Origin: Lachnospira sp. UBA4285
GTDB lineage: Bacteria > Bacillota > Clostridia > Lachnospirales > Lachnospiraceae
Direction of reading: 5' to 3'
Length of the DNA stretch: 17,803 nt
NCBI GenBank assembly: GCA_002394965.1
Contig: DGVL01000059.1
Span: 1-17,803 of the forward strand
The translations under genes and the position numbers were made by a program. The notes under the pieces were generated by a model. The model worked only from the letters and a program-made list of their open reading frames with translations, did no database searches and had not been told where the DNA came from. Below are positions 1-6,185 of this stretch, one piece after another; position 1 is the stretch's first letter, and every line of letters begins with the position of its first letter.

Positions 1-145
1 CATAGGCGCCCAGCATGTACACCTCGCCGTGCGTCCAGTTCATGACCCCGACGATGCCGAATACCGTTGTCCAGCCAATTGCAATCAGTGCATAGATACC
101 GCCCTGCGCCAGACCGTTAACGACCTGTTGAAGAAATATCGCCAT
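1..145 (-). CDS. livH: Branched-chain amino acid-type ABC transporter permease LivH, N-terminal part (cut by left edge)
   Basis: The visible 48 residues begin MAIFLQQVVNGLAQGGIYAL and continue through a first membrane segment to a WTHGEVYMLGAY stretch. That pattern is typical of the LivH/LivM inner-membrane permeases, which in family members form the channel of the ABC importer fed by a LivK-type binding protein. The ATG ends at 145 and has a GGAGG ribosome binding site at about 152-158, roughly 8 bases upstream. It follows the binding-protein gene on the same strand after a gap of about 108 bp that contains a hairpin. Only the N-terminus is present, so LivH rather than LivM is inferred from the start pattern and gene order. 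The remaining permease and ATPase genes would be expected beyond the left edge. Confidence 0.87.
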   Translation of the reverse strand, partial: MAIFLQQVVNGLAQGGIYALIAIGWTTVFGIVGVMNWTHGEVYMLGAY

Positions 146-182
146 TCTCTCCACCTCCCGGAAACTGAGACGAAACGAAAGA

Positions 183-236
183 AACAGCCGGCCCCGCACA
201 GGGACCTCCTTGTCCCTGCCGGATGTCCCGGCTGTT
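183..236 (-). terminator. Intercistronic hairpin between livK and livH (attenuator or mRNA-stabilising element)
   Basis: Two nested perfect arms are visible: AACAGCCGG at 183-191 pairs with CCGGCTGTT at 228-236, and CAGGGAC at 199-205 pairs with GTCCCTG at 212-218. On the minus strand the stem is followed by a moderately T-rich stretch (TCTTTCGTTTCGT), not a clean T-run. Hairpins here are common in Liv-type operons, where the binding protein must be made in excess of the permease. Partial termination, or 3'-end protection of the livK message, is inferred. Confidence 0.6.
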
Positions 237-253
237 CTCACACTCCTGACTTT

Positions 254-1450
254 TTACGATGCGAGCTGGAACTTGTTGTCCTTAACTTCCAGCACCAGGT
301 AATCCCGCACCCACTCATTGGAATCATCAAAAGTGACCGTGCCGGTGACGCCTGCATAATTGGTTCCCTTCAGCGCCTTCATGATTCCCTCCCGGGTAAG
401 TTTCCCGCCGTTGTCATCCATGGCCTTCCTGCAGGCCTCCGCGAATACATACGCCTCATCATAGGCCAGCGCCGCGAAGGCATCCGGCGTCTCACCGTAC
501 TGTTCATTGTACTTCGACACGAAATTCTGAACCTTCTCGTCCGGATTGCTGGATATGTACACCGAGATGCATCCCACGCCTTCCATGTTGCTGCCGGCGA
601 TCTCAAGCGCCTTGGAGTTGTACAAAGACGTGCCTCCCATCAGGAACGCATCCACACCGGCCGCCTTCAGCTGATTGATCAGAAGCGATGAATCCTGAAC
701 TGTTCCGCACAGGGCAACCGCCTCCGGCGCCTCATTCTTTACGGACGTGCAGATTGCGGTGAAATCCTGATCCGTGGAGTTGTAGGCGATGGAATCCAGA
801 ACCGTCAGTCCGTTGCTCTTCGCATAACTCTCCAGATTCTTGTCCAGATTGTTGCCGTAATCATTGGACGGATACAGTACCGTCACAGTCTTGTATCCCT
901 TCTCGATCAGGGCCTTGGCCATCTGCGGTCCGACCTGGTCGTCCTGAACCGCCATCCGGAAGAAGTAGTCGCTGCAGCCGTGCAGGGACGGGGAACTGGA
1001 GGAAATCACCATCTCAACGATTCCCGCATCGTCTGTGATCGGCGTCATGGCCAGGGTGCAGTTTGAAAGGGAGGAGCCGATGATGGCGTAGTAGGAATCG
1101 TCGTCCGCGAACTTCTGGGCACCCTGGGCTGCCTTCTGCGCGTCTCCCTGGTCATCGTAATCATCCAGAACAATCTTCGCACCGTTCACACCGCCGGCTG
1201 CGTTGATCTCTTCAATCGCCATTCCAAAGCCGCGGCTCTGGTCATTGCCGTACAGTGCGGAATCTCCGCTCAGAGGATTCACATTGCCAACGTGGATCTC
1301 ACTGACCGAAGCCTTTGTACTGCCGCTGCCGGATCCCGACGAACTGCTGCTTCCCGTCTGCGCTTTTCCGGAAGCTCCGCAGGCTGTCAGTCCGGTGATC
1401 ATCCCGGCTGTGAGAGTAAGTGCGCCAAGTCGTTTTGTGAAATTCTTCAT
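254..1450 (-). CDS. livK: ABC transporter substrate-binding lipoprotein, LivK / Peripla_BP_6 family
   Basis: This 398-residue protein is the extracellular ligand-capture component of an ABC importer. It opens with a lipoprotein signal peptide: basic MKNFTKR, a hydrophobic core, and lipobox L-T-A-C with Cys24 as the predicted lipidated residue. A Ser/Gly-rich linker follows to about residue 45. The mature part starts with IHVGNVNPLSGDSALYG and contains GVNGAKIVLDDYDDQGD and a YGNNLDKNLESYAKSNG segment, typical of type I leucine/isoleucine/valine-binding proteins. The ATG at 1450 was chosen over an upstream in-frame start (1498) because it has an AGGAGGAGAGG site directly before it and begins a proper signal peptide. 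The gene follows the Fe-S subunit gene by about 100 bp and precedes livH. This family also binds other amino acids, amides and aromatic compounds. Linkage to a dehydrogenase suggests the ligand is that enzyme's substrate (inference). Confidence 0.93.
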   Translation of the reverse strand: MKNFTKRLGALTLTAGMITGLTACGASGKAQTGSSSSSGSGSGSTKASVSEIHVGNVNPLSGDSALYGNDQSRGFGMAIEEINAAGGVNGAKIVLDDYDDQGDAQKAAQGAQKFADDDSYYAIIGSSLSNCTLAMTPITDDAGIVEMVISSSSPSLHGCSDYFFRMAVQDDQVGPQMAKALIEKGYKTVTVLYPSNDYGNNLDKNLESYAKSNGLTVLDSIAYNSTDQDFTAICTSVKNEAPEAVALCGTVQDSSLLINQLKAAGVDAFLMGGTSLYNSKALEIAGSNMEGVGCISVYISSNPDEKVQNFVSKYNEQYGETPDAFAALAYDEAYVFAEACRKAMDDNGGKLTREGIMKALKGTNYAGVTGTVTFDDSNEWVRDYLVLEVKDNKFQLAS

Positions 1451-1483
1451 AGTCCTCTCCTCCTTTTGTCTTCTGGGGCCAGC

Positions 1484-1505
1484 CCTGTCTCCTGTCACAG
1501 ACAGG
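1484..1505 (-). other. Short inverted repeat in the gap before livK
   Basis: CCTGTCT (1484-1490) and AGACAGG (1499-1505) form a 7-bp stem with an 8-base loop between the Fe-S subunit gene and livK. There is no T-run after it on the minus strand, so it is not a convincing terminator. It may be a processing or stability hairpin marking the boundary between enzyme and transporter cistrons. Confidence 0.35.
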
Positions 1506-1550
1506 CGTGCAGATAGCGGACCAGTGAACAGATATCAGACACCGGCACCT

Positions 1551-2351
1551 TTACTGCCTGCCGGGATATCCGGCGAGCTCTCCGATCGGAACCGGCTTGA
1601 GCGGCTGGCGGTACCTCGGGCCCGTGATCTGTTCCGGCGGGATGTGAAGTCGGCGGGAAAGCTGCTGAACCAGAAGTGCCGTGCAGGTCTTTCCCTGGCA
1701 GGGCCCCATTGTAAATCTGGCCTCCAGCTTCAGATCGTTGAGAGACAGGTGATTCTCATCCATAAGTCTCGTGAGCGTGTCCATATCGATATCCTCGCAC
1801 CGGCACACGATACTCTCATCGATCCGGACGTCTTCCGGCTCCCCATCCCGGATCCTGTCCTTCTCCATAAACGGAAGGCGGATTCCCCGGACGACCTGGG
1901 CAAACCGATCGTCCACCACGACGCCCAGCAGCGCCGTCTTGTCCGGAAACAGCCGGATCTCCTGCACAACAGCTTTCGTCACAGTCTCTCCGTCCCGGTT
2001 GACGCCGTCCACCACAGCTCCTTTTTCCGGCCTCGGGAGATATTCGTACGGCATCAGAATTTCTGTCTGTGTATCGGAAAATGCTTCATTGATGATGAAT
2101 ATGGCAAGACCGGAGCAGTGCGCCGCACACAGGCCACACCCCGTGCACTTGTCATAGTCGACCTTCGGAAGTTCATTGATGTCCTTCATCGGCCGGATCG
2201 CTCCGAAGTGGCAGGCCTTCGTGCAGGGATTGCAGGGAATGTGCTGAAAGCACTCGATCATGGCGTAGGGGCCCTTTGCCCGGCGCTCCTCTGATGGCAC
2301 ACGGTTCAGCACTTTTTCATCCACCACCAGCAGATCTTCAGAATTTCCCAT
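1551..2351 (-). CDS. Iron-sulfur subunit: 2x[4Fe-4S] ferredoxin plus BFD-like [2Fe-2S] domain
   Basis: This 266-residue cytosolic electron-transfer subunit probably belongs to a three-part amino-acid-type dehydrogenase. The N-terminal half has two cysteine clusters, C34-x5-C40-x2-C43-x3-C47 and C69-x2-C72-x2-C75-x3-C79, consistent with a di-cluster ferredoxin. The C-terminal part has C183-x-C185 (IVCRCED) and C218-x4-C223 (MGPCQGKTC), the signature of a BFD-like [2Fe-2S] domain as found at the end of HcnB/OoxA-type subunits. The ATG at 2351 has GGGAGGTG about 7-8 bases upstream. An in-frame GTG at 2360 overlaps that ribosome binding site and was rejected. The reading frame overlaps the end of the preceding gene by 14 bp, suggesting translational coupling. 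Cofactor content is inferred from cysteine spacing; the physiological acceptor is unknown. Confidence 0.85.
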   Translation of the reverse strand: MGNSEDLLVVDEKVLNRVPSEERRAKGPYAMIECFQHIPCNPCTKACHFGAIRPMKDINELPKVDYDKCTGCGLCAAHCSGLAIFIINEAFSDTQTEILMPYEYLPRPEKGAVVDGVNRDGETVTKAVVQEIRLFPDKTALLGVVVDDRFAQVVRGIRLPFMEKDRIRDGEPEDVRIDESIVCRCEDIDMDTLTRLMDENHLSLNDLKLEARFTMGPCQGKTCTALLVQQLSRRLHIPPEQITGPRYRQPLKPVPIGELAGYPGRQ

Positions 2352-3780
2352 AGGAAACACCTCCCTCGTCTTTCATCCTGTCAAGTCCGGAAAGGATCTT
2401 CTGCCCCAGCGGACCTGCCCGCAGTTCAGAGAGCTGGCTCTGCAAGTCTGCAAACTCGCGGTCAAAATCATCCGCAGCTCCCAGATCCCTCGCTGCGCAC
2501 AGGGCGGCGATCCGGCCGGTGAGCTGTGCACTCGTCGCCTCCTCGACGCCGCCGGCGTCCCCCGCCGCATACAGCCCCGGCACGCTTGTGCGGTGGTACT
2601 CGTCGATGCGCGGAACGTATCCGCCAAGTTGCGGGATGAACTTCATATCGCAACCGGCCTGGAAGAACATCTCCGTCATGGGCGAAAGGCCGACGGCCAT
2701 GCAGAGAATGTCCGCTTTGATCGTCTGTTCCGTCCCCGGCACCGGATTAAAGTGTTCATCCAGCGCTGTGATCACCACCCCCTCAAGACTGTCGCCTCCA
2801 AAAGCGTACTTGACGGTGTGGCCCGTCAGGATCGGAACGCCGGCCCGGCGCAGCTTGTTGGCGTGGACCTGATAGCCGCCGAAGTGCGGAGCCGCCTCCA
2901 CGACCGCCGCCACCGCAACGCCCGCCTGAAGGAGCTGATAGCTGACGATCAGGCCTATATTCCCGCCACCCACCATGACAGCTGTCTGGCCGGGCATGAT
3001 GCCGTCAATGTTCATCAGCGTCTGAACCGCTCCGGCCCCATAGATGCCAGGGAGATCATTTCCCGGGAAGATCAGTGTCCGCTCGGAGGCGCCGGTTGCG
3101 ATAATCGTTGCCTTCGCGCGGTAAGAACAAACCCGCCCTTTCGACTCTGCCATGACAGTTCCGTCCTTGAAGTACCCCAGCGCAGTCGTCTCTTTCTGTA
3201 CGTCTACCGATCCATATCCGGCGAGCTTCTCTTCCAGTTCCTGCGCGATGACGAATCCTCTCGTGCCCGCCTTCGCCTTCTCAGACCCGAAGAACTTGTG
3301 CGTCTGCTTGTTCAACTGTCCTCCCAGCAGCGAATTCCTGTCCAGCATCACAACCTTCAGGCCGTGGGAAGCGCTCTCGATCGCCGCATTCAGCCCGGCC
3401 GGGCCGCCGCCGATCACAAGCACATCGGTCTGGATCGTCTCTTCCTGCCGGATGCTTCCCGCGGGATCCGCCGGCCTCAGGACAGCCTTGCTGTTCTGCG
3501 ATTCCACCCGCATTCCCTCACGCAGCGGCTCAATGCAGATCCGCACGTTCTCCCGGCCGTCGACCCGGCACAGGCAGGATGAGCAGTTCCCGATCGCGCA
3601 GAACAATCCGCGCGGCCGCCTCTTCACCTCGCTCTCGTGAAGTTTGCGGATTCCCGCCGCATGAAGTGCAGAGGCTATGGATTCTCCTTCATATCCCTGT
3701 ATCACCTTGCCGTCAAAGGTGAATGAAACCCGCTTTCCTTTCGTGTATTCCAGTATGGGATGCTCTCCGATTCTGCTCAT
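2338..3780 (-). CDS. NAD(P)/FAD-dependent oxidoreductase with N-terminal [2Fe-2S] ferredoxin domain (dehydrogenase beta-type subunit)
   Basis: The 480-residue protein begins with a Fer2_4-type domain at about residues 15-95. Its ligands are C61-x4-C66-x2-C69 and C82. A pyridine-nucleotide-disulfide oxidoreductase fold follows, with an FAD-binding IGGGPAG at 123-129, an ATGASER motif at 228-234, a second nucleotide-binding MVGGGNIGL at 269-277 and the FAD-closing YAAGDAGG at 404-411. This arrangement matches the larger electron-transfer subunits of sarcosine oxidase-, opine oxidase-, HcnAB- and D-hydroxyproline dehydrogenase-like enzymes. The ATG has GAGGAGG upstream, 13 bp after the stop of the DAO-type gene, and the 3' end overlaps the Fe-S subunit gene. 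It likely relays electrons between the substrate-oxidising FAD subunit and the ferredoxin subunit. Whether NAD(P) is actually used is uncertain. Confidence 0.9.
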   Translation of the reverse strand: MSRIGEHPILEYTKGKRVSFTFDGKVIQGYEGESIASALHAAGIRKLHESEVKRRPRGLFCAIGNCSSCLCRVDGRENVRICIEPLREGMRVESQNSKAVLRPADPAGSIRQEETIQTDVLVIGGGPAGLNAAIESASHGLKVVMLDRNSLLGGQLNKQTHKFFGSEKAKAGTRGFVIAQELEEKLAGYGSVDVQKETTALGYFKDGTVMAESKGRVCSYRAKATIIATGASERTLIFPGNDLPGIYGAGAVQTLMNIDGIMPGQTAVMVGGGNIGLIVSYQLLQAGVAVAAVVEAAPHFGGYQVHANKLRRAGVPILTGHTVKYAFGGDSLEGVVITALDEHFNPVPGTEQTIKADILCMAVGLSPMTEMFFQAGCDMKFIPQLGGYVPRIDEYHRTSVPGLYAAGDAGGVEEATSAQLTGRIAALCAARDLGAADDFDREFADLQSQLSELRAGPLGQKILSGLDRMKDEGGVSYGKF

Positions 3781-3793
3781 CGTTTCTGCCTCC

Positions 3794-4957
3794 TCACTTC
3801 AGAAATCTGTCAAAAGAAAATGACGTCATGTCAAACTCCGTCTCCCGCCCAAGAACCATCTCCGCGACGGTGCGCCCGGTGATCGGTGCCAGGGCGATGC
3901 CATCTCCCTCGTGCCCGGCTGCGATAAATGCTCCGTGGACACGGCTCACCGGGCCGATGATGGGAACACCGTCCTCACAGTACGGCCGCATCCCGACGAA
4001 ACTGCGGATCATATTGACATTGCGCAGGGCCGGGAAGAAGCGTGTGCTGTACTCGCTGATCCCCTTCAGAATATCGAACCGGCAGTCCGTATCAAAACCC
4101 GCGAATTCTCTGGCACTCCCGATCAGGAAGTTACCATTCTCCGTCTGCTCCATACTCAGGCTGATCCCCTGTCGGAACGTCGGATCTGTGGCTTTCTCCA
4201 GTATGGAAGGATCGTGTTTGATCGCTATGTAACGGGCATCGGTGATCTCATGGCGCAGGGCCGGCGCCACCGCCTCACTCACGAGAATGTGACCGCGCCG
4301 CGGCCGGATCGGGATATGAATTCCCATCATCTCTCCGATCTCTGGTGCCCAGACCCCGGCACAGTTGATCACCGTCCCGGTCTCAATCGTCTCTTTGTCC
4401 GTGACGACCGCCCGGACTTCTCCGTCCTGTACCCGAATCCCTGTCACCGCACTGCCCGTGCAGATCTCGCACCCCAGCTCCGCCGCCCTCTTTGCCAGTG
4501 CACGGGTCGTATAAATCGGGCTCACATCGCCGTCCATCGGTGAGTACACTGCTGCCGGAATTTTCTCCGAAACCAAAGGCTCCAGACTTTTCAGCTTCGC
4601 GTTCCCGATGAACTCGACATCCATGCCTTCTTTTGTCTGCCTGTCCACCACGCCTTCCATGATTTCTTTCATCTCCTGCGTTTCGATCAGGACAAGCCCG
4701 CCCGGGCGGCGGTACTGGATGTCATACCCCAGCTCCTGCGAGAGACGCTCATATATCCTCGCACTGCTCATCGCCATGCGCAGGGGAAGCCCCGGTTTCT
4801 TGGTCTGCAGCATTATGAATCCGTCGCAGGCGCAGGAGGTCTCCTCTCCGATCCCCCGCCTCTCGATCAGGGCCGGCCGCAGGCCGGATCTGGCAAGATA
4901 ATATGCTGCCGCGCAGCCGATGATTCCGCCGCCGATCACAACTGCATCTGCTTTCAT
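3794..4957 (-). CDS. FAD-dependent DAO-family oxidoreductase (catalytic subunit of an amino/imino-acid-type dehydrogenase)
   Basis: This 387-residue protein has the glycine oxidase/D-amino-acid oxidase/sarcosine oxidase fold. An N-terminal dinucleotide-binding motif VVIGGGIIGCAAAYYLARSG lies at about 6-25, with the acidic ribose-binding residue at Glu32. A conserved C-terminal segment (GMRPYCEDGVPIIGP, then IAAGHEGDGIALAP) closes the FAD site. Family members oxidise the C-N bond of secondary or D-amino acids (proline, hydroxyproline, sarcosine, opines). Here electrons would pass to the two downstream subunits rather than to oxygen, as suits an anaerobe (inference). The start at 4957 has GGAGGAGATG upstream and places the FAD motif at the N-terminus as the family requires; the open frame upstream to 5059 has no such support. 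It is the first gene of the minus-strand operon. Substrate specificity cannot be read from the sequence. Confidence 0.9.
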   Translation of the reverse strand: MKADAVVIGGGIIGCAAAYYLARSGLRPALIERRGIGEETSCACDGFIMLQTKKPGLPLRMAMSSARIYERLSQELGYDIQYRRPGGLVLIETQEMKEIMEGVVDRQTKEGMDVEFIGNAKLKSLEPLVSEKIPAAVYSPMDGDVSPIYTTRALAKRAAELGCEICTGSAVTGIRVQDGEVRAVVTDKETIETGTVINCAGVWAPEIGEMMGIHIPIRPRRGHILVSEAVAPALRHEITDARYIAIKHDPSILEKATDPTFRQGISLSMEQTENGNFLIGSAREFAGFDTDCRFDILKGISEYSTRFFPALRNVNMIRSFVGMRPYCEDGVPIIGPVSRVHGAFIAAGHEGDGIALAPITGRTVAEMVLGRETEFDMTSFSFDRFLK

Positions 4958-4990
4958 CGCACATCTCCTCCCTGGTGGACTGTCAGCGTA

Positions 4991-5009
4991 AAAGGACAAT
5001 TCGTCCTTT
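4991..5009. promoter_or_regulatory. Palindrome AAAGGAC-N5-GTCCTTT, candidate operator
   Basis: Perfect 7-bp arms (4991-4997 and 5003-5009) flank a 5-bp AATTC centre, 34 bp upstream of the DAO gene start. The arms contain the same GGAC/GTCC core that recurs further upstream, which favours a protein-binding site over a chance hairpin. A role as the operon-proximal operator for the neighbouring PucR-type regulator is inference. Confidence 0.4.
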
Positions 5010-5173
5010 GTGCCAGAGGAATCCAAGACAACAAAAAGCGCCCTGCAGTGTCTCTGCAAAGCGCCTTCGCTTTAATTTCCTCTGTCAAAGCGTCCGGAAG
5101 GCTCTGTGCCTTGCCGGTCCGCTTTTGATTGTTCTGATGTTCTCACGTCACATGCCGTCTGCTCAACGAGCAG

Positions 5174-5319
5174 TTTGTCCATTTCACCGGGGCATTCCGG
5201 GGCAATTTGTCCATTTGTGGACTGAAAGTGCCCTCGCATGCAGCTCCCCACGCTGCACACGCAAGCTTTTATGGACAGTCCGGCCAGCCTGCGGGGGTAT
5301 TTTCTGGACAGTCTGGTCC
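5174..5319. repeat. Array of GGAC/GTCC boxes in helical phase
   Basis: TTTGTCCATTT occurs twice, at 5174-5184 and 5206-5216, 32 bp apart. The second copy forms GTCCA-TTTG-TGGAC with the bases that follow (5209-5222). TGGACAGTC occurs twice, at 5272-5280 and 5305-5313, 33 bp apart. The first is part of the palindrome GGACAGTCC and the second is followed by GTCC at 5316-5319. A related TGGACTGTC lies at 4976-4984. Spacing near three helical turns suggests co-operative binding of a regulator on one DNA face. Confidence 0.5.
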
Positions 5320-5391
5320 CGTTCATTTCGCAGAACATTTTTTATACTGACAGCAGATTCCAAACGGTTCTTTTGAAAGGGGGATTTGCGT

Positions 5392-6021
5392 ATGAACCAC
5401 ATAGTGATCGCCATTGCCCGCACCTTCGGAAGCAAAGGCAAACAGATCGGTGTTGCCCTGAGTGAGTCGCTGAAAATCCCGTGCTACGACAATCAGATTC
5501 TCGATATGGCTTCCCAGCAGAGCGGCATCAACGAAGCCGCTTTCTATAACTCCAACGAGAAACTGCGCTATGCCCGCCTGAAGAAACTTCTTGTCCCGAC
5601 GCCGAGAGACTATATCGTGAAGCCTTCTTCCTCCAGATTCATCTCGGATGACAATCTTTTCAACATTCAGTCCGAGATCATCCGCAACCTGGCGGATAAC
5701 GAAGGCTGTATCATCATGGGTAAGTCCGCCGGTTATATCCTGAAGGACTACCCGAATGTCGTATCTGTATTCATCACAGCGCCGGAGGCTGACTGCGTCA
5801 GCGAAATCGCCTCCCGAATGAAAGTTTCGGAACAGGAGGCCTCCTCCATGGTGCGCCGGACCAACCGCTACCGCCGGCAGTACTGTGAGTATTACTCTCA
5901 CGGAGAGAAATGGGATTCGCCGGCTTACTATGACCTTTGCATCAACACAGCAAGAACCGGAAAAGAAGCCGCTGTCCGCATGATCGCGGATTACGCCAGG
6001 CACAAGGCTGCCGGGATTTGA
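5392..6021 (+). CDS. Cytidylate kinase-like family protein
   Basis: The 209-residue protein begins MNHIVIAIARTFGSKGKQIG, carrying a P-loop-like GSKGKQIG at about residues 13-20, followed by ESLKIPCYDNQILDMASQQSG. This is the pattern of the cytidylate-kinase-like family widespread in Clostridia, which resembles nucleoside monophosphate kinases but has no settled function. Further family-like segments are CIIMGKSAGYIL and the basic VRRTNRYRRQYCEYYSHGEKW stretch near residue 160. The ATG at 5392 has AAAGGGGG about 8 bases upstream; an in-frame TTG at 5386 was rejected. The gene is divergent from the dehydrogenase/ABC operon and ends in a strong terminator, so it is probably its own transcript. 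Kinase activity and substrate are not established. Confidence 0.85.
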   Translation: MNHIVIAIARTFGSKGKQIGVALSESLKIPCYDNQILDMASQQSGINEAAFYNSNEKLRYARLKKLLVPTPRDYIVKPSSSRFISDDNLFNIQSEIIRNLADNEGCIIMGKSAGYILKDYPNVVSVFITAPEADCVSEIASRMKVSEQEASSMVRRTNRYRRQYCEYYSHGEKWDSPAYYDLCINTARTGKEAAVRMIADYARHKAAGI

Positions 6022-6104
6022 CAATCCGGATGAAGGATGCGTATACTTCAGGGCAGGATGATCAACTTCATCCCCATAACCCGTTTCATATGTCTTAGCA
6101 TGGC

Positions 6105-6141
6105 AAAGGCGCCAGGGAACACTTCCCCGGCGCCTTTTCTG
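6105..6141 (+). terminator. Rho-independent terminator after the cytidylate kinase-like gene
   Basis: AAAGGCGCC at 6105-6113 pairs with GGCGCCTTT at 6129-6137. An inner GGGAA/TTCCC helix and a 3-base loop extend the stem, and it is followed by TTTTCT. It lies 84 bp beyond the kinase-like stop and 45 bp before the PucR-type gene, so the two genes are likely separate transcripts unless read-through occurs. Confidence 0.85.
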
Positions 6142-6185
6142 GCACTTTGCTGATATATGTATTCGCAGTCTTCAGGAGAAAGCCT

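Larger units (their letters stand above)
4958..5391. promoter_or_regulatory. Divergent intergenic regulatory region
   Basis: This 434-bp stretch separates the minus-strand dehydrogenase/ABC operon from the plus-strand kinase-like gene. I found no convincing gene in it. It holds the GGAC/GTCC repeat array and palindromes listed separately. TTGACA occurs on the minus strand at 5088-5083, but no acceptable -10 lies at 16-18 bp from it. A TATACT at 5343-5348 could be a -10 for the kinase-like gene, but it has no good -35. Both promoters may therefore depend on an activator (inference). Confidence 0.5.

Noticed and set aside
1203..2294. Plus-strand 363-codon open frame opposite livK and the Fe-S subunit
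   Set aside because: It crosses the boundary of two well-supported minus-strand genes with conserved motifs; its translation has no domain and looks like a GC-driven shadow.
2593..3582. Plus-strand 329-codon open frame opposite the ferredoxin/FAD oxidoreductase
   Set aside because: It is antisense to a gene with intact FAD, NAD and [2Fe-2S] motifs and its Arg/His-rich translation is typical of a complement frame.
5083..5088. Minus-strand TTGACA as the -35 of the dehydrogenase operon
   Set aside because: No acceptable -10 occurs at 16-18 bp spacing, so I do not call a promoter from it alone.
5323..6024. Minus-strand 233-codon open frame opposite the cytidylate kinase-like gene
   Set aside because: The plus-strand frame has a good ribosome binding site, family motifs and its own terminator; the antisense product has none.
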